Shown here one piece after another: positions 1 to 12,900 of a stretch of 64,000 nucleotides of DNA. A program made the position numbers and the translations under genes. Each line of letters begins with the position of its first letter. Position 1 is the stretch's first letter. This stretch comes from Adineta steineri (Eukaryota > Rotifera > Eurotatoria > Adinetida > Adinetidae). The stretch is taken from contig CAJNOI010000006.1 in the NCBI GenBank assembly GCA_905250115.1, positions 911,526 to 975,525 on the forward strand. Reading direction: 5' to 3'. The notes under the pieces are model-generated. The model ran no database searches. It was not told the DNA's origin and worked only from the letters and a program-made list of their open reading frames with translations.

Positions 1-127
1 ATCTTTTTTCTTTTGCTTATAATTAGCAAGTCTCATCTAAACAAAAAGAAGAAGAAAAATAAACTTTCTTCTTCTTCTTCTTGTTTTTTTTTTGTGACAA
101 ATAAATGAAAAGAAAAGTATGATATTA

Positions 128-754
128 TCAGTATTGTGGTGCTAGAATTGTTCGAATTTTTTCATCTGCTTTACATCCTGATAAGAATTCTTCTTTGCTA
201 ACATAATTATCATGATTCGAATCAATTTGTGAAAATATTTGATCAACATGTCTTCGTGGATCATTGCCTCCTTTTCTATCTTTACCTAATAAATCAAACA
301 TTGATTCAACAACACATGACATTTCATGTTTTGATATACGTTGATCACCATTAATATCATACATTGTAAATGCCCATTCAAGTTTCTCATCCGTACTTCC
401 ATTTAAAGTTATATCAATTACACACATAAAACGTTCAAAATCAATCACATGAGTTTTCTTATCTGGATTAAATGTTCGAAAAACATGATCACAAAATTTT
501 TTTGCTTTTCCATTTGGATATTTATATTGATAAACTTCAATAAATTTCTTCTTATCTAATAATCCAGATGGGCAATCAGTTAAAAAACCATACCACCAAT
601 CAAGTATTTCTTGTTTTGAAAATTTTGTTTTCGTTAATAAATCATTAATGATAGTATCTGAAAGCTCAGGCATTATTTCACGATTTACTGGTAATGAACT
701 AGGAGAATGTTCTACTGTATTATTTTTCTTCTTTGTTGACCCACAACAACCCAT
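128..754 (-). CDS. Neuronal calcium sensor-type EF-hand protein
   Basis: Single-exon 208-residue protein of the neuronal calcium sensor/hippocalcin/recoverin group, which changes conformation on binding Ca2+ and acts at membranes on kinases, channels or cyclases. The N-terminus MGCCGS is a good N-myristoylation signal with palmitoylatable cysteines. A degenerate first EF-hand holds the family hallmark CPSG (DCPSGLLDKKKF). EF2 (NPDKKTHVIDFE) has Lys where an acidic ligand is usual, so it may be weak. EF3 (DINGDQRISKHE) and EF4 (DSNHDNYVSKEE) have complete ligand sets. It is slightly longer than the usual ~190 residues and lacks introns, unlike most neighbours. The ATG is chosen because it gives the MGCC motif. 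The subfamily (NCS1, hippocalcin, KChIP-like) cannot be fixed by eye. Confidence 0.9.
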   Translation of the reverse strand: MGCCGSTKKKNNTVEHSPSSLPVNREIMPELSDTIINDLLTKTKFSKQEILDWWYGFLTDCPSGLLDKKKFIEVYQYKYPNGKAKKFCDHVFRTFNPDKKTHVIDFERFMCVIDITLNGSTDEKLEWAFTMYDINGDQRISKHEMSCVVESMFDLLGKDRKGGNDPRRHVDQIFSQIDSNHDNYVSKEEFLSGCKADEKIRTILAPQY

Positions 755-1086
755 TATTATATAAAAACTAAATGAAAAGAATATTTTAATAAGATTTGAA
801 GGTTTTGTCGGAATAGGCAGACAGATATAAGTACACCTTGATCGTCGTCGATTTTTTTTTTCGTTGATTGTGTTTCCTGATCATTCACACGTACATTCTT
901 TTTATGCTTATTTCCATATCATTAACTTCAATCAATTGACAGTATTACACGTGTATGAATACGTAGTAAAAAAAAGAAGAAAAAAAAAACGAAATCAATA
1001 AGACAAATAAATCATGCGTTACGGCAAAAAAATATCGATAATCCATATAAGCATGTTTTTATTTCGAAAAAAAAATTATTTTTTTA
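755..1086. other. Intergenic gap, no gene seen
   Basis: This stretch lies between two minus-strand genes. It should hold the 5' region of the calcium sensor gene and the 3' UTR of the receptor gene. It is AT-rich with homopolymer A/T runs and shows no convincing coding frame. Confidence 0.6.
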
Positions 1087-2884
1087 TTATGTATAAAATA
1101 AATGATGTCCAATTGAAAATGAGAAAAAAAATAAATAAATGATAAAACATAAACGATTGAAAATATGAGCAAGAAGAATCCATTCTTGTTGAATATTATG
1201 TTCATTAGAAAATTGATTCAATTTTTGTTTTATTGAACTAACATCACGACTTATTATATTCGATGATTGATTACGAGAATCGGCTGTTGTTGAATTATTT
1301 GTAACTGATGTTAATGGTTCCATCAAAGAATCATTGGTTGCTGTATCATTTGTATCATATTCACTATTGAAAAAAAATAATTTAAATATGTAAACAATAA
1401 AAAAAGACACACTTTTCACGGTTTGCAATTAAAGTTGCATATGATAACCGTTTGAAACCAATTAATTTTGTTAAATAACCAAAAACAAACTAAAAATTAA
1501 TATTAGTCATACTAAGAAAAAACATCTACTTCTTCTATATACATACACTACGTATTCTAGCTGGCGGTCTTTCTGATGAATAATGTTTTCCATCGGATAG
1601 TAATCGAACGAATACTGAAAATACTAATGTCATGGCAGTTAAACATATATCATAGAAAATAGTGCGTCCCATCCATGGCCATGTTGAACCAAGTCGTTTT
1701 GGAACGTAGAAAGCAAAAATTGTTAATAAAATAAACTGACATATAAGTATTAATATACCTGAGACAGAATAAATAAATTTTTTATTTTATTTATTCAAAG
1801 GAAAAATATATATATTTACCATAAATAATTCTCTCCGATGCTGATGGTGGAAGAAGAAAAATTGTTAATGTTAAAAGTATAAGAATTGAACTTGGCCAAT
1901 TAATTAGTCGAAGAAAGTATGTTGAACGTCGATGAATCATAAAATTCATAATTATTTGATCATAAGTTCTAGCAAAACCAGCAAAAAATGTCGGTTTTTG
2001 TTCAACTGTATGTGATCCAAAAGAATAACCATTTGGCATTAAATCTGGTTCATCAATCACAAAATCAATCGCTTGTGTTATTGCTACTTCATTTATATCA
2101 TAAAGTGCTGAGCCCATCTATAGAACAAATTAGAATAATTATATTCGAAATATATTTATTACTTTGAATGTACATGTTTGTTGATCAAATGGAAAACTAT
2201 TTAGATCAAAATTACATGGAATTGTAAGAAGAGTTGAATAAGATAATTCACAAAGACCATCGGAATTAATATTAATAAAATGATTTGCTTCGGAGTCGAT
2301 CACTGTACTCCTAAAGAAGATCTATATATAAAATGAGTCAAATTAAAACAGCAATTCATACGGATTAACTAATTCTATTTTTGGTGTCCAAATGGAATGT
2401 GCAGGTACACGAAAATGTCGAACATTTGAATATGCTGTTAAATTCCAACCGAGTATTGGAGCATTCCAAGTCTATCAAAGTATTATAATTATTAAATATA
2501 TACATAATTTTTCTATTTACTTGATTTAAATGTGCGCGAATTGTAAATAATGAATCTTCTTCTTTCTAAAAAAAACATTATTTGTCTATTTTTTCTGATT
2601 CAAAAGAAAAACTCAATTAACATACTACAGAAACAAGTCGAATCAATGAAAATCCTAGACGAACATTAATTTTTTCTGAATCACTTTTTATTGGACGTAT
2701 AGATGGACGTGAATTATTTAGAGTTCGATCATATAATTCTAATTGACATGTATAATAATCGGAACAGTCTGTAATAAATATATAAATATGATTATAATTA
2801 GAAAAATAAATTATCAATAACTAATATACTTTGAGAATACACAACAGTACAAAATATCAATAAAAACCAATTGAAGGAAATCAT
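1087..2884 (-). CDS. Cys-loop ligand-gated ion channel subunit (nicotinic receptor-like)
   Basis: Nine exons, inferred on the complement as 2884-2830, 2768-2626, 2565-2521, 2471-2362, 2310-2163, 2117-1820, 1758-1547, 1489-1413 and 1363-1087, join without a frame break into 454 residues. In order: a signal peptide (MISFNWFLLIFCTVVYSQ); extracellular domain with LNQTWN and VPAHSIWTPKIEL like nicotinic subunits; a Cys-loop with exactly 13 residues between cysteines (CNFDLNSFPFDQQTC); TM1 (INWPSSILILLTLTIFLLP); TM2 after SER (IIYGILILICQFILLTIF); TM3 (GRTIFYDICLTAMTLVFSVF); a short cytoplasmic loop; and TM4 near the C-terminus. The vicinal Cys pair of agonist-binding alpha subunits is absent from loop C, so it is a non-alpha or orphan subunit. 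Ligand and ion selectivity are unknown. Confidence 0.88.
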
Positions 2885-3391
2885 ACTGATTGATAATGCT
2901 TATAGTATCTGTAGAATATAAAACAAACAAGTCACTTAGTTCATTTATAGTTTCTGATGAGAAAGAAATGAAGGGTAAAAAAAAGAAGAAGAAGAAGAAA
3001 AAAAGATTGTAGCCGACTTGCATTACTAATGTTTCTTTCCTTTTTTTTTACCCCATTTCCTCATCTTGCACAAAAAAAAGTATAGAATGCTCATATTGCA
3101 AGATTATTCATCCACCAATCGTCTCTCCTTTTTTTTCTGTTTCTTTTTCTTACATTTATTAGAAATGAACTATAGTTAAACCTTCATAAATTCATTCGTC
3201 ATTCTCTAATTATTATTTTTCTTTTGTTCCTAATAACACACACATGCGCACACAAAGTATATGAATAAAGATTATTTAAATAAAAAAGAATAAACAAAAG
3301 AAATCAAATTTTAAAATGGACGGTGCGTATAAGAGATTCACTGCAACAAAACAAAAAAAAACAAAAGAAATTTATATCATATATATGTTGT
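2885..3391. other. Intergenic gap, no gene seen
   Basis: Upstream region of the receptor gene and 3' flank of the cyclophilin gene. A pyrimidine-rich minus-strand tract near 2980-3000 could be translated as a phenylalanine run but is low-complexity DNA. An ACACAC patch lies near 3238-3255. No supported gene. Confidence 0.6.
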
Positions 3392-4179
3392 TCACAATAC
3401 ACCACATTCATTAACAAGAATACGCCGTGTAGGTACACCTGTTTCACTTCCATAAGTTTCAATTTGTTTAATCACATCCATACCTTCAACAACATGACCA
3501 AATATAACATTTTTACCATTTAACCATGGACATGGTAAAAGAGTAATAAAAAATTGTGATGTATTTGTATTTGCTCCTTTAAAATATTCAAAGATAATAC
3601 ATACATATGAAAATAAAAATCAAATCTAACAGACCTTGATTAGCCATTGCTAATAATCCTGGTGTGGTAAATTTTCTATTATAACTTTCATCATCAAATT
3701 TCTTACCAAATATTGATTTTCCCTATAGACAATCAAATAATTACTTTCAAATCTTTTTTTATCTATGAAATACATACACCTGTTCCATTATATCTAAAAT
3801 TAATTTAAAAAAAAGATAAATAAATATAATACGAAATATAAAAATGAATACGTACGAAGTGAAATCACCTCCTAAAAATAAAAATAATGAATGTAAATAA
3901 ATAAATGAATGAATGAATCATTTGTTTACCTTGACAAAAATAACCACGAATCACACGATGTAATATTGATGATTTATATCCATAACCTTTTTCCATGGTA
4001 CATAATGCTCGAAAATTTTCACATGTTTTCGGACATTCACTATCAAATAATTCAAATACAATACGACCAAGAGATGTACTATCAGCATAAACATCAAAAA
4101 ATACTCGTGAAGTAGTCATATCTAAAACTAAATTTTTTTTTGATTGATTGCATGATAGATTAGTTTGAGTTTCTACCAT
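3392..4179 (-). CDS. Cyclophilin-type peptidyl-prolyl cis-trans isomerase
   Basis: Five exons (4179-3930, 3871-3856, 3793-3778, 3722-3635, 3576-3392 on the complement) give 184 residues, including two tiny 16-nt exons. The product catalyses cis-trans isomerisation of Xaa-Pro bonds. Signature blocks are present: [14 protein letters not shown] with the catalytic Arg and Gln, [24 protein letters not shown], and [13 protein letters not shown] with the Trp that contacts cyclosporin A in human cyclophilin A. A ~20-residue N-terminal extension precedes the usual core start [11 protein letters not shown], so translation could start at either Met. No transmembrane or signal segment is seen, so it is probably cytosolic. 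It is divergent from RAD51, sharing a 780-bp upstream region. Confidence 0.92.
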
Positions 4180-4959
4180 TCTAATTCTATATGATCACAC
4201 ACGTGGAAAATCTTATCATTAAAAAAAAAGAAGTTGAATACATCTATTACTTTTCTAATACGTAATCCAGTACAAACTAGGTTACGAGCAATTTGTCTCG
4301 TAGGTATAAGTGTTTTCTTTGGATATAGAACAACAGTGAAAGGAGAAAATAGTTTCCGGAAAAAAGTATTGCAGGAAATTATTTTCATCGGTTTATTATT
4401 GATATTTGAACCATAATCTATTTGATAGTATAGTACTTAATAAAATATATACTCTTAGTGTTTCTAAGTCATACAAACAGGATGTTACTATTATATCTAA
4501 AAGCAAATATATTGAGAACGATTGTTCTGAAATATGGCACTTACTCAATAACAGCTGTGACTGTCATTGTGTTGCTAAACAGTAACATTCTATGGAATCA
4601 ATATTAGAAACATTGCACGTTCGGTAAATATTGGATTGATTGAACGAATCAAAGTTTATTCTATGGATATGAATGACATCTAGCGTTTATTATTGATTCA
4701 TTTGATACAAAAAATATCGGATTTATTTTAGAAATTCTAAAATTATTTAAATAATATTAAAATAGAATTAGATTGGTTCAATACTTACTTTTGAGTACGA
4801 ACGAACTAAATACAAAGAATAATAACGATGACATTAATTACTGACTCACGTTTTAAAGATCGACCGTTGGTCATTGTTCTAGTGCATATATTTTCTCATA
4901 TAAATTAAACATTCTCTTTCATTAGAACATTAATCTTATTTTTTTTTTTCGTTATAAGA
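4180..4959. promoter_or_regulatory. Shared upstream region of cyclophilin and RAD51
   Basis: The 780 bp between two divergently transcribed genes presumably holds both promoters. I see no reliable TATA or other motif in such AT-rich sequence, and a short open frame at 4234-4416 has no recognisable product. Confidence 0.4.
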
Positions 4960-6373
4960 ATGCCACCAAAAACTAAAACACGAGAATCAATAAGTGAAAA
5001 AGAAAAAGAAACAACAGCATCATCATCATCAATTCAACCATCAACGACTAATAGTTCTACTATACAAATTAATGATAGTGTATCGATTGATAATGATATT
5101 GGTGGACCAACACCAATTACTAAATTAGATAAATCATGTGGTATTGGTACTGCAGATGTAAAAAAATTACAAGAAGCAGGCTTTTGTACAGTGGAATCGA
5201 TTGCTTTTGCACCACGAAAAAGTCTCTTAGCTGTTAAAGGTATTAGTGATGCAAAAGCCGATAAATTAGCTGTAAGTTTTCTTTTTTGTTCTCTATGCAC
5301 ATATTAACAACTAAATTATTTAGGCTGAAGCAGCTAAACTTGTACCAATGGGTTTTACAACAGCTACTGAATATCATCAAAAACGTTCTGAAATCATTCA
5401 ATTAACAACTGGTTCAAAAGAACTTGATAAACAATTACAAGGTGGTTTTGAAACTGGTTCAATTACTGAATTATATGGCGAATATCGTTGTGGTAAAAGT
5501 CAGCTTTGTCATCAAGTAGCTGTTACTTGCCAAGTATATCATTTATCTTTAGTTTTTTTTTCGAAAAAAATAAGTTTATTTTTTTCATTAGTTACCTATT
5601 GATATGGGTGGTGGTGAAGGCAAAGCCATTTATATTGATACAGAAGGTACATTTCGACCTGAACGTTTATTAGCTATAGCAGAACGATATGGTCTTTCTG
5701 GACAAGATGTTTTGGATAATATTGCTTATGCTCGTGCTTATAATACAGATCATCAAATACAATTATTATATATGGCAACAGCTATGATGTGTGAATCAAG
5801 GTAGATTTTTTTATTATCATATTTATATTTAAATTTAATCTTACTTTAAAACTAGATATGCTGTATTAATTGTTGATAGTGCAACATCCTTATTTCGAAC
5901 AGATTATTCTGGTCGTGGTGAATTAGCTAATCGACAAATGCAATTAGCAAAATTTATGCGTATGTTATTACGTATAACTGATGAGGTTTGATAAGATGAT
6001 CTATTCAATTTAGTTGTTATTTATATAAAAAATTCTTTTTTGTCATTGTTTTGATAGTTTGGTGTTGCTGTTATACTTACTAATCAAGTTGTGGCTCAAG
6101 TCGATGGTAATGCAATGTATGGTGATCAAAAGAAACCTATCGGTGGTAATATTATGGCTCATGCATCAACAACACGGTATTATTAGTTTACATTTATATA
6201 ACTTCATAATTCATCATTCTTTCTATATTTATTTAAGACTTTATTTAAAAAAAGGCAAAGGTGATTCACGTATATGTCATGTAGCAGATAGTCCTTGTTT
6301 GCCTGAAACAGATTCAGTTTTTGCTATTGGACCTGAAGGTATTGTCGATGCTGCACCAAAAGATCTTAGTTAA
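4960..6373 (+). CDS. RAD51: RAD51 recombinase
   Basis: Six exons (4960-5271, 5324-5533, 5592-5800, 5856-5985, 6058-6176, 6238-6373) total 1116 nt, coding 371 residues. RAD51 forms ATP-dependent filaments on single-stranded DNA and drives strand exchange in homologous recombination in the nucleus. After a low-complexity N-terminus come a helix-hairpin-helix region ([16 protein letters not shown]), the conserved [13 protein letters not shown] linker, and the ATPase core. Walker A reads GEYRCGKSQ (human GEFRTGKTQ), Walker [11 protein letters not shown], and loop segments [14 protein letters not shown] and NQVVAQVDG are intact. The C-terminus ends in [14 protein letters not shown]. It is somewhat longer than human RAD51 (339), owing to the N-terminal tail. 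The high identity along the core argues for RAD51 itself rather than DMC1 or a distant paralog. Confidence 0.96.
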
Positions 6374-6968
6374 TTCTAGTTTATCTTATTTGTGTGATTT
6401 GTCGATTTTTTTAAATGTATATGTGTATATTGTTAATTGTTTGTATAGAGATAATAATATCATTTTGTCATCTTTTATTTATTTTGCTCTTATGTATTTT
6501 TTGTTTTGTGTTTATTGAAATACACATATTTTGATAGGAATGATGACATATGAAAATTTATTCTCATTTATTTGATTGACATATCAGACAGACAGATTGA
6601 ATGAATAAATGGAACAAATGAGGTGTTATACAAAAAAGAAAAAAGGGAATTCTTTATGTCTTCAGACATACTGACAGTTCACACACCATAGGTGGGTGTA
6701 GATGTAAATGGAGAAACAGTCGCTATACTCATTATAAAACAAACATGACGATTATCGGCTAGGCTATGTCAGTCTACTCGTCATCATTGTATAATATAAC
6801 TTAAAAAAGGTGCGACAATGAGGAGGTGGCTTGCATAAGAGTGGGCCTTACACACATTATATATACATATATATATTGTAGAACAATAGCTGTAATTCCA
6901 TCTCTTTTCTACTTGCGCCATGATTATTGATCTCCTGTGTGTATATGTATGTACTATATATGTATATA

Positions 6969-6990
6969 CATATATATATATATATATATA
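6969..6990. repeat. AT dinucleotide microsatellite
   Basis: A nearly pure alternating A-T run of about 22 bp, flanked by further TATA/TACA-rich sequence. Confidence 0.85.
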
Positions 6991-9750
6991 ACGAATAGGT
7001 GATTGTGATGAATATAATATGTATGCATACATCTATATGAGTGGGAGAAAAGAAACGGAGGAGGAGGAGACATAAATAGAACGACGTTTTAAATTGTAGT
7101 ACAAGTAAGAAGAAGGATGAATACGATAATAAAAGAACGGAAATGTTCGTCTAACGTTAAAATATAAATGTCATGATGATAATACAATTGATCAATAATA
7201 AATTAATGTGATTTGACTGGATTTAAACAGGTAAGAAGTAAAAAAGAAAAGAGAAAGCAATCTCAAGTTATAATACAATTTAATTGTCAATTGTTTATTT
7301 TCAATATCTTATACTGATTAATCTTTTCTTTGTTTTGCTGCACTTGTTATCTTGTCTGGTGTGTATATATACGTATGCGGTACATTTGATCTACATACAC
7401 GAAGGACTTCTTCTTTAGAGATCATATCTTCCGTTTTGATTGAGCTCTTTGTACACATACTCACTCTATCACGTAACGTCCATGACACCAGGAATTAACT
7501 TTAGATGAGAATGATGCGTTGTATATACATATACACACACACATATGATGATCGAAAGCTAACAAAGAAGAAAGAATGAAAGAATGAACGTGTTGGAATT
7601 TGTTTCGATTACATGTCAAGCAGTTAATACAAGCGCTTGTATGGATTGTTTTCGATTATCACTCGAACTTCATCCAGCACATATACATATATATGTATAT
7701 ACAGAGAAAGCGCTTATGTAAGGAGGAAATGATTGACAAGCAAAAGTAAAGTACTTCTATCAATTGACGATCTGTCCAATATCTTCATTTAGACAATGAG
7801 AGTAAAAAGACGTGTGTCTAAAATCATGTCCTTGAGATAATGATAGTGATGATTGCTATATTAAGGGTGCGAGTGATAAATGACTTTATTCAATGATAAT
7901 CGTTTGTTCAATTAACGTATAAATACAAAAAAAAAAGAAAAGAAGAAGGTAAAGAGAAGTAAAACTAAAGGAGCATGATGACCTAGGTTGTCTGTCTGTT
8001 GATCGTCTATTTACTCTGTTGTCTGCGAAAAGAGAAGAGTCTTCACTTCATGTTTACCTATACAAGCACTTTAGTCGTCGCCGCCTAATAGAATGAAGGT
8101 TCTTGAGTATGATGTAAAGAGAGGCATGCATACACATACATACATACACATACACATACACGAGGGCGTATCTGTCTGCTACTAGCAAGAACAACTACTA
8201 GTGTGTTCTCTCGAATTACACGTTCACCTGTATATATTTTGCCTCTTGAGGTAATTCATTTGTTTGCAAACGCAAGAGCGCGCGTATACTAACAACGAAC
8301 AAAATAAATGGATGGCATTATTATGCACAAACGATCCGTTCATCAACTGAAGAGGGAATATTGGATAGAAAGAATAGTCGTCTGGTAGTACTTGTCTATT
8401 ACAAGAGGTTATGTGTGCCAACTTGCTTATTGCTAGTTAAATGATACTCATGTGAGACATAGGGAAGGGCGGAGTGGTTGACTGACCCCCTAGTCAGTGT
8501 TACATCAACAATATAAGTAACCATTTTCTTATGAACTATTATGTTCAACAACAGTACTATACAATTGAAGAATTCTCATATGTTCATTCATTCATTCAAT
8601 GATCATATCAGAAGTGAATACTATTATCTATTTTCGAGTGTCATTGTTGTCACCCATTCATTTTCTAAGTGATTATTTGTGAACGATCCGCCTCTGTCTA
8701 TACTCTCTCTCGATTTCTCGAAGGCCATCATCATTAATTGTTAAACAAGACAGAAAACAAAATCAACCACTTTGGCTTATCATTGCCTTTGATCAAAGAC
8801 ATATACATGTATATGAACAAATTTTATATACCGTTAATACTACACTATAGATTATTAGTTTATCTCTAAGATGTCATGAAAAGTGTGCGTGATCAATCAT
8901 TTGAGTTTTCTTTCGAAATTCAATTTTTTTTCAATTATTAAAATGAAATGACGTAAGACAGAAAAAAAGAAGACAACAACTGTTCATTTTGTCATCATGG
9001 TGATGGCAACAGCAGTATACAGTACTTGAATATTCAATTAAACGAGTACCTTTTTGTATGTATTAAAGAAGTGACATATATATAGTTCAAGCAAAAGAAA
9101 TAATTCTTTCTTTCTCTTCTTATTGTTATACTTGAGTATGCGAACGTGATGGTACATATTGTCGTAACATCTAATTGAACGGTACTAGCAACTACTTGCC
9201 TTATTGCATAAACGTAAAAAGATGCTGCCAATAAGAAGCATTTACATAAAGAGACGAATTTTTTTCTTCTCTTCATTTCTCTTTCTTCATTCTTTCGTAT
9301 TTTTATGACTTAAGATTTTGTTAAGCAGACGTGATATTTGCTCGGACATCGCCATTCTCGCATTCACACTTTCAAAAACGATCCGGTACTACTTATTTCT
9401 TTCCTCTTATTGTTGTTTATTGTGCAATCATTATTAAATGCGTCTCCACATCATCATTTTATGATTGTTAAACAAAGTATAATAAAACGACAAAATTAAC
9501 AAGAAGCTGTGAGATTGGAAAGCTTTAATTTGAAATTTTAGAAAATATTAAATACAAAAGAGAGAATTAATTTTCAGTTCGCGTGATTAGCCTTGAACAT
9601 ATGAACTATAATCAACTATGATATGGTAATTTGCATTATTAGAATACACAAAAATCGGAACAAAAGAGAAGAAGCGCATTCGTCCCGAAAAAAAAAGAGG
9701 CATGCACGCACATAAAGAAGTCAATACTGTTCAATCGGTATATGTAAATA

Positions 9751-9826
9751 AAAGAGAAAAGAACGAAAGAGAAGAGAAGAGAAGAGAAGAGAAAGAGAGA
9801 GAAGAGAGGGAGAGAGAGAAAGAAAA
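9751..9826 (+). repeat. GA-rich polypurine tract
   Basis: About 75 bp almost entirely of A and G on this strand, with repeating GAGAA and GAGA units, ending about 100 bp before the start codon of the next gene. Such tracts can form triplex DNA or act as GAGA-type promoter elements. Any role here is inference. Confidence 0.8.
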
Positions 9827-9933
9827 ATTATGATTGTTGTTGTTCATATAGGCGTACTCATATACGTGAGCGAGACATCATATATATATATATACAGATT
9901 AAACAATTGTATGTTGTGACTACATTTATAGAT

Positions 9934-12900
9934 ATGAAATTCGGCCTTCTACTCTTCCTTGTATTCATTTTGTCTATTATTTCACCAATAATTACTAATG
10001 GATTATTCCGGCAAACACTGCTTAATGATGATAATGGTGTTCTTCATAAAATTCGTCAAAAAACTTCTGATAGTAAGTATAATAAATATTTTTCTCTTAT
10101 CTATTTAGATATATATATATTTCAGTAGCTGACAATCTTTTCTTGTATTATAGTCTATGAGTCAAGTGACTTCGATATTGTCTTATATGAGCTTAAGGTG
10201 ATATATGTCTGAAGAACATATATTGACAGCGTCGTATGATTTCAGTCGATAGATAACAGAAATAAGCAAAACGTTTTGATCTTGCCCGAGGAGAGATGAT
10301 AAAACAATTATACACATTCATCATCATCTAGAAACTAGACCGACACTAGCAAGTAGTAAGCAAATGATTAATAGATAAAACGATTTACGATGTTGAAAAG
10401 CTAATCATCAATTGAATTCCTAAAGACAAGTGAGGATATGATTTCAAGGAGATGTCAACAGCTTTAGGCAGAAGAAAAAAAAAAGATTTGAGATACAAAT
10501 CAAAATGCCACTAGCACCTTAAAGATGATAAACACAACAGGTGGCATTTATTCCCGTTGGGAGGAGGAGAAGATTATAATACCATACAATGATAGTTAAC
10601 AACTATCAAGATATTTTTGTTACAATAAAATAATCAAATATTTAATGAATGATATTTGATTCTTTCTTTGTTTTGTTTTTTTTATAGAATATCGTCATTT
10701 AAAAACAAAACTTACAAATAATAATCCACGATATCAACCACCTATTGTTATATCTGATACTTCACAAAAACGTCTAGTTAATCAGGCAAATACAAATAAC
10801 ATTACTCATGCTACTGTCAATAATATCTACTCGACATCGTCAATTGCAGAAGGTGTGTTATAACACTTATTGTATTTCTTTGTTTCATACACGGATACGG
10901 CTTATTAACAGATAGAAATTTTTTTTGAATCGTTCTGATTCACCTCATTGATAGTTAGAAATATGAATGCCGCTCGTTTAATGTCACCTTCATTTGTTGT
11001 GTTGGCACTTGAACGACAAGCGGTACGCAATTATGCATGCATAATTGACAATTGACTATGTATACATTTATATATATATGGATGTGTGAATCGCATTGAC
11101 TCGTCTCTATCGAATGACTAATGAACATGGGTGTTTCTTTTTTTGTTTTAGACTACTGCCGAGATTTTGGTCCAGCATCATCTGTATTATTATTTGCTTA
11201 TCGTGGTAGTTGTTATTCATTAACAAATCAACTTGTAACATGGTCACAAGCTGATAATTTATGTCAAAATCATTTTCATACAAATCCAAATAAAAATCAA
11301 GGTGGTTTAGCATTATTTGATAATGATATTGAATTTGATTATATCAGACAAATTATCGGAGATTTTAATCGATCAGCAACCGAATTTGGTGCTTATATTG
11401 GTTTTAGTTATCGAAATCGTATGTTTTATTTCATAGAAAAAAAAATATGTCTCTAATATTCTTCTTCTTTCTCAATAGAATCATGGTTATGGTTAGATGG
11501 ACGTGAAGTCAATTTTGCTGATACACCACCCAGTGTAATTGCACCAAATAATCTTATTTTTCCTTACCAACAACAAAAACCATGTGGTAAAGTCGAATTA
11601 TTAAGACCAAATGAAACAACAATTCTTTTTGGTTTAATGCAACAAGAATGTACAAAAACTGAACGTGCACTTTGTAAAATAAGTATGTAACAAAAAATTT
11701 AATTTACTTCTATACAAAAATATTCATCCTTTTTTTTTTTCTAACAGAAGTTGATCATTGTTTTGAAAATAATCAATGTGGAATACATGGTGTATGTAAT
11801 AATGATGGAACTACATTTCATTGTGAATGTACTTTTCTTTATAATGGAACTTATTGTGATACATGTATGTATTAATAATAATAATTAGTTGTATTTAACA
11901 TGTTTTTTGTTTTTGTTTTTATTATAGATAGTTCAGAAGCAATACAAGTTATAGCAGCTAGTCTCTTTATTGCTTTAGCTTGCATTATTATTTGTTTATG
12001 TAAACGATCACAAAAATATAAGAATGATCGTCGACGAAGACAAATACAACGACGAAATGAGCATAGGTAAGATTATCAGGATAATTCTCTAATAAATAAG
12101 TAGATTTAAGACGCTTTGATAAAATAGATATTTATTGGTGAGAAGGTTACTTAATTTTTTTTCTTCTATATTTGAATTTTAAATAAGATTATGTTTTTTT
12201 TATTTTAGTGATCATTATATGACTAATAATTCATCAAGCTGTTTATTTCGAAATTTATATAATAAATTCACACGTCTATACAATCCTCCTTCGCCATTAT
12301 CATCTGACTGCAAAAAATCAACAATTCCTCCTCCACCATTACCAACTCCTCGGCCAAATCTTATGAAACCTTCTAAACGTCATCGTCCTAAACCAATTAT
12401 GGATGGTTTATTAACATTTATTCAATCATTTCTAACAGTTACTGTTGCTGGAATCTCGATTGTTTATATATGTGTTCAACGTACAAGTTCAATATATAAT
12501 GAACATAATGAAAAGCAAACTAAAAATCATTCATCAAAAGCTTATCTCTGTCAATTAGTTGGTTCAAGTAATTCGAATCAAAATATAATAATGTTACCAT
12601 TATCAATTTTATTAACAATATTTCTATTTATTGTTCATCAAACAATAAATTCTGATAAAAAAAAAAGTTTTTATCAAAATTTATCGTTTCCAATTATTGT
12701 TAATCCATTTCAAAAATCAAATCGTTTTCATACAATTATTGTGTTTGCAATCATATCAAATCAATTAATAACATTATTATATGAAATATTATTTTCATCA
12801 AATTTTAATTTTCATCATGGTATATTATATGATTTAGTCCGACGTCTAGGATTAATTATACTTTATGGTGCAAGATATTTTCCAATCTTATTATCATTAA

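Larger units (their letters stand above)
6374..9933. other. Long intergenic region without a recognised gene
   Basis: About 3.6 kb separates RAD51 from the lectin-EGF-STRA6 gene. I find no multi-exon gene, tRNA, rRNA or transposon protein in it. It holds RAD51 3' flanking sequence, an AT dinucleotide run near 6969-6990, CATA/CACATA simple repeats near 8128-8162, and a purine-rich tract at 9751-9826. Short open frames here have no homology I recognise. Distal regulatory DNA or non-coding RNA cannot be excluded. Confidence 0.6.

Noticed and set aside
2814-3023. Minus-strand frame starting MQVGYNLFFFFFFFF as the receptor's first exon
   Set aside because: The Phe run is a low-complexity tract; the ATG at 2884 gives a normal signal peptide and the right splice phase.
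4234-4416. Short plus-strand open frame between cyclophilin and RAD51
   Set aside because: No homology, no splice partners, and it lies in the shared upstream region.
6374-9933. Search for tRNA, rRNA, snRNA or spliced-leader RNA genes in the long gap
   Set aside because: I found no tRNA-like box A/box B pair, no rRNA core and no sequence I recognise as a spliced leader; by eye this is not exhaustive.
10950-11021. A possible extra exon in intron 2 of the lectin-EGF-STRA6 gene (reads NMNAARLMSPSFVVLALE)
   Set aside because: It has an acceptor and a donor, but including it puts the lectin domain out of frame; at most a rare cassette exon.
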